Shown: positions 58,123-64,000 of the stretch, in pieces
Position numbering within the stretch: the first letter of the stretch is position 1
Layout: the number at the start of each line of letters is the position of its first letter
NCBI RefSeq assembly: GCF_001854125.1
Contig: NZ_CP017715.1
Location: 3,906,001-3,970,000, forward strand
Reading direction: 5' to 3'
Source: Marinobacter salinus
Lineage (GTDB): Bacteria; Pseudomonadota; Gammaproteobacteria; Pseudomonadales; Oleiphilaceae
Length of the DNA: 64,000 nucleotides
Position numbers and translations under genes: made by a program
Notes under the pieces: generated by a model
The model's input: only the letters and a program-made list of their open reading frames with translations
Databases searched by the model: none
Told to the model about the DNA's origin: nothing

Positions 58123-60066
58123 TTGAACGATATGGCAAAAAATCTGGTTCTTTGGCTAATTATAGCCGCAGTACTGCTGATGGTGTTTCAGAACTTTTCT
58201 CCCACCACTAGCGGGCAACAAGTCAATTATTCCCAGTTTGTTGAAATGGTCCAGCAAGGCCAGGTCAACAAGGTCACGATTGATGGCCTGGAAATTCAGG
58301 GTACCCGAGGTGACGGTTCCCAGTTCCAGACGATCCGTCCGCAAGTAGCGGATAATAAGCTGATGGACGACCTGCTGGCCAACAACGTGGAAGTGATCGG
58401 TAAGGAGCCGGAGCGCCAGAGCCTGTGGACTCAGTTGCTGGTAGCCGCCTTCCCGATACTGATCATAATCGCGTTATTTGTTTTCTTCATGCGCCAGATG
58501 CAGGGCGGCGGTGGTGGCAAAGGCCCCATGTCGTTCGGTAAGAGCAAGGCGCGTCTCATGAGTGAAGACCAGATCAAGACGACCTTCGCGGACGTTGCTG
58601 GCGTTGATGAGGCCAAGGAAGATGTGAAGGAGCTGGTTGATTTCCTCAGGGATCCCAGCAAATTCCAGCGCCTCGGCGGCAGCATTCCGAAGGGTGTTCT
58701 GATGGTGGGGCAGCCGGGTACCGGTAAAACCTTGCTCGCCAAGGCGATTGCCGGCGAAGCCAAGGTGCCTTTCTTCTCCATCTCTGGCTCAGACTTCGTG
58801 GAAATGTTTGTGGGTGTTGGCGCGTCTCGTGTGCGTGACATGTTCGAGCAGGCCAAGAAGCAAAGCCCGTGCATAATCTTTATCGACGAAATCGATGCCG
58901 TTGGTCGCCATCGTGGTGCCGGTATGGGCGGCGGACATGATGAGCGTGAGCAGACCCTGAACCAGCTTCTGGTTGAAATGGACGGCTTTGAAGGCAACGA
59001 GGGCGTTATCGTCATCGCCGCCACTAACCGCCCTGACGTTCTGGATCCGGCGCTGTTGCGCCCCGGCCGTTTCGACCGTCAGGTTGTGGTCGGTCTTCCG
59101 GATATCATCGGTCGTGAGCAGATTCTGAAAGTGCACATGAAGAAGGTGCCTTTGGGAGACGGCGTAGAGCCTGCGTTGATTGCACGTGGTACACCGGGGT
59201 TCTCCGGTGCTGACCTCGCCAACCTGGTGAATGAAGCTGCCCTGTTTGCGGCTCGCCGTAACCAGCGTCTGGTTTCAATGGAAGAGTTCGAGCTCGCCAA
59301 GGACAAGATCATGATGGGCGCCGAGCGTAAGTCCATGGTGATGAGCGAGAAGGAAAAGCGGAACACCGCTTACCATGAGTCAGGCCACGCTATTGTTGGC
59401 CGTCTCACGCCCGAGCACGATCCGGTGTATAAGGTGAGTATCATTCCTCGTGGCCGTGCCCTTGGTGTGACTATGTTCCTGCCGGAAGAGGATAAGTACA
59501 GTCACAGCAAGCGGTTCCTGATCAGCTCGATCTGTAGCCTGTTTGGTGGCCGTATTGCCGAAGAGCTGACCCTTGGCTTTGACGGGGTGACTACCGGTGC
59601 GTCCAACGACATCGAACGTGCAACCAGTCTGGCCAGAAATATGGTTACGCGCTGGGGCCTTTCGGAAAAGCTTGGCCCACTGCAGTACGACACCGACAGT
59701 GAGGAGCCCTTCCTGGGTCGGTCTGCGGGTCAGGCTCAAACTGTTTACTCGCCTGAAACTGCACAGCGAATCGACGAAGAGGTCCGTAACATCATTGATG
59801 AGTGTTATGAAAAAGCCAAGCAGTTGCTGGTCGACAATCGTGACAAGCTGGACTTGATGGCTGATGCATTGATGAAGTACGAAACCATCGATCGCTTCCA
59901 GATCGACGACATCATGGAAGGTCGTGTCCCCCGCCCGCCGAAAGGTTGGGGTGATAGTGGCCCGACTGGTGGCGTCAAGGCGGACGAGCCGGAACAGGCT
60001 CCGGATCAGCAAGGCTCTGATGACGGTCGTCAGCCGGGCGTTGGCCGGCCGGCGGGAGAGCACTGA
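58123..60066 (+). CDS. ftsH: ATP-dependent zinc metalloprotease FtsH
   Basis: A 647-aa membrane-anchored AAA+ protease. Two membrane helices (about 4-22 and 102-122) flank a periplasmic domain; Walker [32 protein letters not shown] and the zinc site HESGH follow. It degrades unassembled membrane proteins, sigma-32 and LpxC. The TTG at 58123 fits AGGTGATGATCC; ATG 58132 is too far from it. Confidence 0.96.
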   Translation: MNDMAKNLVLWLIIAAVLLMVFQNFSPTTSGQQVNYSQFVEMVQQGQVNKVTIDGLEIQGTRGDGSQFQTIRPQVADNKLMDDLLANNVEVIGKEPERQSLWTQLLVAAFPILIIIALFVFFMRQMQGGGGGKGPMSFGKSKARLMSEDQIKTTFADVAGVDEAKEDVKELVDFLRDPSKFQRLGGSIPKGVLMVGQPGTGKTLLAKAIAGEAKVPFFSISGSDFVEMFVGVGASRVRDMFEQAKKQSPCIIFIDEIDAVGRHRGAGMGGGHDEREQTLNQLLVEMDGFEGNEGVIVIAATNRPDVLDPALLRPGRFDRQVVVGLPDIIGREQILKVHMKKVPLGDGVEPALIARGTPGFSGADLANLVNEAALFAARRNQRLVSMEEFELAKDKIMMGAERKSMVMSEKEKRNTAYHESGHAIVGRLTPEHDPVYKVSIIPRGRALGVTMFLPEEDKYSHSKRFLISSICSLFGGRIAEELTLGFDGVTTGASNDIERATSLARNMVTRWGLSEKLGPLQYDTDSEEPFLGRSAGQAQTVYSPETAQRIDEEVRNIIDECYEKAKQLLVDNRDKLDLMADALMKYETIDRFQIDDIMEGRVPRPPKGWGDSGPTGGVKADEPEQAPDQQGSDDGRQPGVGRPAGEH

Positions 60067-60167
60067 CCAGCCTGAACAACCAAGTGGTTTGATTTCAGCG
60101 CCGCCCGGACTCCGGGCGGCGTTTGTTTTTGTTACTTCGAAATTTGTGACTGGGGAACGAATTCGCT

Positions 60168-60998
60168 ATGGAAATGAATTTTGCCGGCCGGGTACTGGAT
60201 ATGTCCCGCAGCCATGTCATGGGCGTTTTGAATGTCACGCCGGATTCCTTTTCTGATGGGGGTAAGTTCAATCGCCCGGAGGACGCTTTACTACGTGCCC
60301 ACCAGATGGTCGCTGATGGCGCGGAATTTATTGATGTGGGCGGCGAATCCACCCGGCCCGGTGCTATTGCAGTATCGGTCCAGGAAGAGCTGGATCGCGT
60401 TTGCCCGGTGGTTGAGAGGATTGCCCGGGAGCTGGAAGTGGTCATTTCGGTTGATACCAGTGCGCCGGAAGTAATGGCCGAAACCGCACGCCTGGGTGCC
60501 GGGCTCATTAATGATGTTCGGGCGCTCCAGCGTGAAGGCGCACCGGAGGTGGTGGCAAAAGCGGGTATTCCAGTCTGTATCATGCACATTCAGGGTGAGC
60601 CGGATACCATGCAACAGCGTCCTGAATACCGTAATGTTCGCCGCGAAGTGAGTGCATTTTTGAGTGAGCGTATGCGCGTTGCCGAACTGGCGGGCGTGCG
60701 GCCGGAAAAGATTGTGCTGGATCCGGGCTTCGGATTTGGCAAGACGCTTGAGCATAATCTCCAGTTACTGGCTTCTATGGAGCAACTGCATATTCTTGGT
60801 CATCCCCTGCTTGTCGGAATGTCGCGAAAGTCCATGTTGGGTGCCATTACCGGGCGTGATGTAAATGAACGGTTGCCCGCGAGCCTTGCCGTCGCGACAA
60901 TATCGGCCATGAAGGGGGCGAGCATCATTCGGGTGCATGATGTCCGGGAAACAGTAGACGCCGTCAAGGTGGTGGCGGCTTTGAAGGAGGCAGGTTGA
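60168..60998 (+). CDS. folP: dihydropteroate synthase
   Basis: A 276-aa enzyme of folate synthesis, the sulfonamide target. Motifs [27 protein letters not shown] and [14 protein letters not shown] are complete. It overlaps glmM by one base (TGATG). Confidence 0.97.
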   Translation: MEMNFAGRVLDMSRSHVMGVLNVTPDSFSDGGKFNRPEDALLRAHQMVADGAEFIDVGGESTRPGAIAVSVQEELDRVCPVVERIARELEVVISVDTSAPEVMAETARLGAGLINDVRALQREGAPEVVAKAGIPVCIMHIQGEPDTMQQRPEYRNVRREVSAFLSERMRVAELAGVRPEKIVLDPGFGFGKTLEHNLQLLASMEQLHILGHPLLVGMSRKSMLGAITGRDVNERLPASLAVATISAMKGASIIRVHDVRETVDAVKVVAALKEAG

Positions 60999-62341
60999 TG
61001 TCCGAGAGAAAGTATTTTGGCACTGATGGTATACGGGGGCACGTGGGCGAGTTTCCCATTACTCCGGAGTTCATGCTTCACCTTGGTTGGGCCGCAGGTC
61101 AGGCGTTCAAGCGGGGTGGTCAGCGCAACAGTGTCCTGATCGGTAAGGATACCCGTCTGTCCGGGTATATGTTCGAATCCGCTCTGGAGGCTGGGCTGTC
61201 TGCCGCCGGAGTGGATGTGAAGCTGCTTGGACCGATGCCGACACCTGCCATTGCTTACCTGACGCGAACGTTCCGGGCGTCGGCGGGTATTGTCATCAGC
61301 GCCTCCCACAACCCGCATCATGACAATGGCATCAAGTTCTTCTCGCCAGCCGGCACCAAGCTGGATGATGCGCTGGAAACAGAAATTGAACGCTGGCTGG
61401 ACAAGCCCATCCAGGTGTGTGAGTCCTCGGAGTTGGGCAAGGCATCCAGGGTAGACGATGCGCCCGGTCGCTATGTGGAATTCTGCAAGAGCACTGTGCC
61501 CAATGAGTTTGCGCTCGATGGAATGAATATCGTGCTTGATTGCGCCCATGGTGCAACCTACCACGTTGCGCCAAAGGTGTTCCGGGAGCTTGGTGCCAAC
61601 GTCACCGTTATCGGTGGTGATCCGGATGGTCTTAACATTAACCTGAATGTGGGATCCACCCATCTTGGTGCCCTCAAGAAGTCGGTGCTGGAGAAAGGTG
61701 CGGATCTCGGTATCGCGTTCGATGGCGACGGCGACCGGGTGTTAATGGTCGATCGTGATGGCTCCGAAGTGGATGGTGATGAACTGTTGTACGTGATTGC
61801 CTCTCAGCGGTTTTCTGAAGGTCGTCTGAACGGGGGCGTTGTTGGTACGCTGATGACGAACCTCGGTGTGGAGCTGGCATTGAGAGAGCAGGGCATCGAA
61901 TTCGAGCGTGCCAAGGTCGGTGACCGGTACGTGATGGAGCGCCTGCTGGCAAGGCAGTGGGTGCTTGGTGGCGAAGGCTCTGGCCACATGGTTATCCGTG
62001 ATTGTACCAGCACCGGGGATGGAATCGTCTCGGCGCTGCAGGTTCTGCTCGCCGTCAGGAAGTCTGGTAAGTCACTGATGGAACTTCGTCAGGGTATGAG
62101 CAAGTTACCGCAAACCATGGTGAATGTTCGGGTCGCGAAGCGTTTTGATCCTCTGGGTCGGGAGGATATTGTCGCCGCGGTTCGCAAGGCCGAAGCGCAG
62201 CTTGGGGGTTCCGGGCGTGTCCTTCTGCGTGCTTCCGGTACCGAGCCGTTGATTCGTGTTATGACGGAAGGGCAGGATGCGGCGGAAATTTCCCGCATCG
62301 CGAAAGAGCTCGCGCTGGTGGTGGAGAATTCCACGCCTTAA
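60998..62341 (+). CDS. glmM: phosphoglucosamine mutase
   Basis: A 447-aa enzyme converting glucosamine-6-phosphate to glucosamine-1-phosphate for peptidoglycan and [11 protein letters not shown] at the N-terminus, the phospho-Ser loop [13 protein letters not shown] and the metal loop AFDGDGDRV are present. ATG 60998 overlaps the folP stop. Confidence 0.97.
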   Translation: MSERKYFGTDGIRGHVGEFPITPEFMLHLGWAAGQAFKRGGQRNSVLIGKDTRLSGYMFESALEAGLSAAGVDVKLLGPMPTPAIAYLTRTFRASAGIVISASHNPHHDNGIKFFSPAGTKLDDALETEIERWLDKPIQVCESSELGKASRVDDAPGRYVEFCKSTVPNEFALDGMNIVLDCAHGATYHVAPKVFRELGANVTVIGGDPDGLNINLNVGSTHLGALKKSVLEKGADLGIAFDGDGDRVLMVDRDGSEVDGDELLYVIASQRFSEGRLNGGVVGTLMTNLGVELALREQGIEFERAKVGDRYVMERLLARQWVLGGEGSGHMVIRDCTSTGDGIVSALQVLLAVRKSGKSLMELRQGMSKLPQTMVNVRVAKRFDPLGREDIVAAVRKAEAQLGGSGRVLLRASGTEPLIRVMTEGQDAAEISRIAKELALVVENSTP

Positions 62342-62416
62342 TTTTGTGTTTTCAGGCGGTTGTCTGCCAGGAGGGACTGCTGTATAGTTCGCCCTCCCTT
62401 ACGTTCGGGAACTGTT

Positions 62417-63175
62417 ATGCGTCACAGGATCGTAGCCGGAAACTGGAAAATGAACGGGTCGAAAGACCTGGCCGAAAAGCTGGTGGGCTATGTGCGGTCA
62501 GAGGCCGAGTCTCTTGATAATGGCGTGGAGGTTGTTATCATCCCTCCCGCAATCTATGTCAGGGATGTGGTTGAACACGCAGCTGGTACGTTGGCTGTCG
62601 GTGTCCAGAACCTAGGCCAGTGGCCATCAGGTGCCTACACCGGAGAAATATCTTCGGAGATGGTGAGAGATCAGGGTTGCAAGTATGCACTGGTTGGTCA
62701 CTCAGAGCGTCGCCAGATTTTCGGAGAGTCCGATGACGTGGTGGCTGCCAAGGTTGAGCGTGTGGTCTCCAGTGGGTTGATTGCTGTTGTTTGTGTCGGT
62801 GAGACCCTGGAGGAACGCGATGCCGGTCGCGCTGATGGTGTTGTGGCGGGGCAGGTTAGAAGTGGTTTGTCGGGTGTGAGCGCTGACCAGTGGGGCAAGA
62901 TCGTGGTGGCTTACGAACCGGTTTGGGCAATTGGCACCGGTAAAACAGCCACGGCAGAAGATGCTCAGGCAATGCACGCGATGATCCGGGATGTGCTTGC
63001 GGACATGGGCGCGCCGTCCGAAAGCATATCTCTGCTTTACGGCGGCAGTGTAAAAGCGGATAATGCAGCCGCTCTTTTTGCCGAGCCAGATATCGATGGC
63101 GGTTTGATCGGCGGGGCATCGCTTGTAGCAGAAGATTTTGTGAGTATTTGCCGGTCTATGCCGGCAGGTACCTAA
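62417..63175 (+). CDS. tpiA: triosephosphate isomerase
   Basis: A 252-aa glycolytic TIM barrel. AGNWKMNG, VGHSERRQIFGE (catalytic His) and AYEPVWAIGTGKTA (catalytic Glu) are all present. ATG 62417; a longer frame from 62360 is not supported. Confidence 0.97.
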   Translation: MRHRIVAGNWKMNGSKDLAEKLVGYVRSEAESLDNGVEVVIIPPAIYVRDVVEHAAGTLAVGVQNLGQWPSGAYTGEISSEMVRDQGCKYALVGHSERRQIFGESDDVVAAKVERVVSSGLIAVVCVGETLEERDAGRADGVVAGQVRSGLSGVSADQWGKIVVAYEPVWAIGTGKTATAEDAQAMHAMIRDVLADMGAPSESISLLYGGSVKADNAAALFAEPDIDGGLIGGASLVAEDFVSICRSMPAGT

Positions 63176-63199
63176 AGTTAAAGGTTGGCGAGAGTCGTT

Positions 63200-63580
63200 A
63201 TGGATTGGATGGAAACACTGGTAGTCGTTGTGCACGTGGTAATCGCCGTGGCGCTGGTGGGTCTGGTTCTGATCCAGCAGGGCAAGGGTGCTGATGCCGG
63301 TGCGGCATTTGGTGGCGGTGCGTCCCAGACTGTTTTTGGCAGTCAGGGCAGTGGCAGCTTTTTGACCCGTGTCACTACTCTGCTGGCGATTGTGTTTTTT
63401 GTGACAAGTTTTTCGCTGGCTGTGTTTGCCAAGCAGCGTGCCGAAGTGGCTGGTGAAGCGGGTATTCCGGTAGTTCAGGAATCAAAGCAGGACCCGGTTG
63501 ATCAGGCCGCTGATAAGGTTGATGCAGCGCAAACAGGCGAAGCCGAGAGCGGGAAGTCTGATCTTCCCGAGCTCGAGTAA
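63200..63580 (+). CDS. secG: protein translocase subunit SecG
   Basis: A 126-aa membrane protein of the SecYEG channel with two helices (about 5-25 and 57-77) and the signature IQQGKGADAGAAFGGGASQTVFG. ATG 63200 with GCGAGAG upstream. An acidic tail follows the second helix. Confidence 0.94.
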   Translation: MDWMETLVVVVHVVIAVALVGLVLIQQGKGADAGAAFGGGASQTVFGSQGSGSFLTRVTTLLAIVFFVTSFSLAVFAKQRAEVAGEAGIPVVQESKQDPVDQAADKVDAAQTGEAESGKSDLPELE

Positions 63581-63587
63581 GAGTGTT

Positions 63588-63672
63588 GCCCGGGTGGTGG
63601 AACTGGTAGACACGCTATCTTGAGGGGGTAGTGGCGAAAGCCGTGCCGGTTCGAGTCCGGCCCCGGGCACCA
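63588..63672 (+). tRNA. tRNA-Leu (GAG)
   Basis: An 85-base class II tRNA with encoded CCA. GCCCGGG at 63588 pairs with CCCGGGC at 63662-63668, the anticodon loop is TTGAGGG (anticodon GAG) and a long variable arm follows; the T arm is GGTTCGAGTCC. Position right after secG is usual. Confidence 0.96.
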
Positions 63673-63686
63673 TATTAGAAGAAAAG

Positions 63687-63715
63687 CGGCTTGGTATCTC
63701 CAGGCCGTTTTTTTT
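63687..63715 (+). terminator. terminator after tRNA-Leu
   Basis: CGGCTTGG (63687-63694) pairs with CCAGGCCG (63700-63707) followed by eight T. Confidence 0.85.
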
Positions 63716-63724
63716 GGTCAGTCC

Positions 63725-63890
63725 TTGACCACTCCTGTCGGCGTCTCTATACTCCGGCGGATATTGGGACCGGCGGACATATAAGTCGGCGGGTTTCTGG
63801 CAGGCCAGGTGTCTGTCAGCAGGAAACGGTTCATCGTTTTGTTTCCTGTGAGTTCTTGCAACAAAGAGCCCCACTTTTAGGGGCTTTTTG
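63725..63890 (+). ncRNA. candidate small RNA with own promoter and terminator
   Basis: TTGACC (63725-63730), a 17-base spacer and TATACT (63748-63753) form a strong sigma-70 promoter right after the tRNA terminator. A hairpin with T run (AGCCCC 63867-63872, GGGGCT 63880-63885) closes a transcript of about 125 bases with no good open reading frame. It could be a regulatory RNA or an untranslated leader with early termination. A second terminator-like hairpin lies at 63927-63955. Confidence 0.45.
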
Positions 63891-63926
63891 ATTAAGGGGC
63901 CTGGCGCATCAGGCCCTGGTGCATAA

Positions 63927-63957
63927 AAAGGGCTGATCAACAGCCCTTTTTTTGTTT
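63927..63957 (+). terminator. second terminator-like hairpin
   Basis: AAAGGGCTG (63927-63935) and CAGCCCTTT (63940-63948) form a perfect stem with a short loop and a T run. The remaining bases to 64000 show no gene. Confidence 0.75.
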
Positions 63958-64000
63958 TTGGGGCCGGTAAATTTGAAAACGGAGACGGCATAACTTGTCA

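Noticed and set aside
57839..58138. Minus-strand frame in the yhbY-ftsH gap as an rlmE remnant
   Set aside because: Translation shows no SAM-binding or KDKE-type methylase residues.

Overview
The window looks like a gammaproteobacterial chromosome, most likely Marinobacter or a close relative. The evidence is the gene order (smpB, ratA, rnfH, bamE, fur, recN, grpE, dnaK, dnaJ, dapB, carA, carB, greA, yhbY, ftsH, folP, glmM, tpiA, secG, tRNA-Leu), a wax ester synthase/DGAT-type acyltransferase, an NhaD-like antiporter start, and a tmRNA encoding the tag ANDENYALAA. The genus is inferred from gene content and not tested by alignment.

Layout. (1) 1-11360 is core chromosome: the start of an NhaD-like antiporter, mqo, a cluster of an ATP-grasp ligase, a 674-aa protein with a possible Cys-His-Asn triad and a ThDP enzyme, a lipoprotein, a CheV-type protein, an SDR and an S41 peptidase. 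(2) 11369-39593 is a genomic island of about 28.2 kb inserted in the 3' end of the tmRNA gene (ssrA). It is bounded by a 16-bp direct repeat (gttggtggagacggcg), has a P4-type tyrosine integrase beside the tmRNA, and has paired TTACCCACA repeats at both ends. (3) 39580-64000 is core chromosome: ssrA, a WS/DGAT enzyme, smpB, then the heat-shock, carbamoyl-phosphate and ftsH-folP-glmM-tpiA-secG blocks.

The island has a core module at its right end (integrase, AT-rich ATPase, AlpA-like regulator, Gp2/YfjJ-like HUH protein, Rep-like zinc-finger protein), recalling the E. coli CP4-57 element that also sits in ssrA. Its left and middle parts carry a recombination module (zinc-ribbon/glycine-zipper protein, DUF932 protein, YqaJ exonuclease, Cys-cluster protein) and many defence-like genes. 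These are an unrecognised three-gene operon ending in a PD-(D/E)XK nuclease, a NYN/PIN gene broken by an in-frame stop, a Rap1a/Tai-like immunity protein, a GIY-YIG fusion protein, an AbiE toxin-antitoxin pair, a type III-like methyltransferase/restriction enzyme pair, a second GIY-YIG protein coupled to an unknown 663-aa protein, and a prokaryotic viperin (pVip) overlapping a HicA-like small protein.

The best candidates for undescribed biology are the 30.3-34.0 kb locus (pVip and HicA-like gene divergent from the 663-aa/GIY-YIG pair), the 354/135/220-aa operon at 11.5-13.6 kb, and the GIY-YIG fusion at 20.3 kb. In the core, points of interest are the possible Cys-peptidase-like protein beside an ATP-grasp ligase, the apparent absence of rlmE between yhbY and ftsH, and a possible small RNA after tRNA-Leu.
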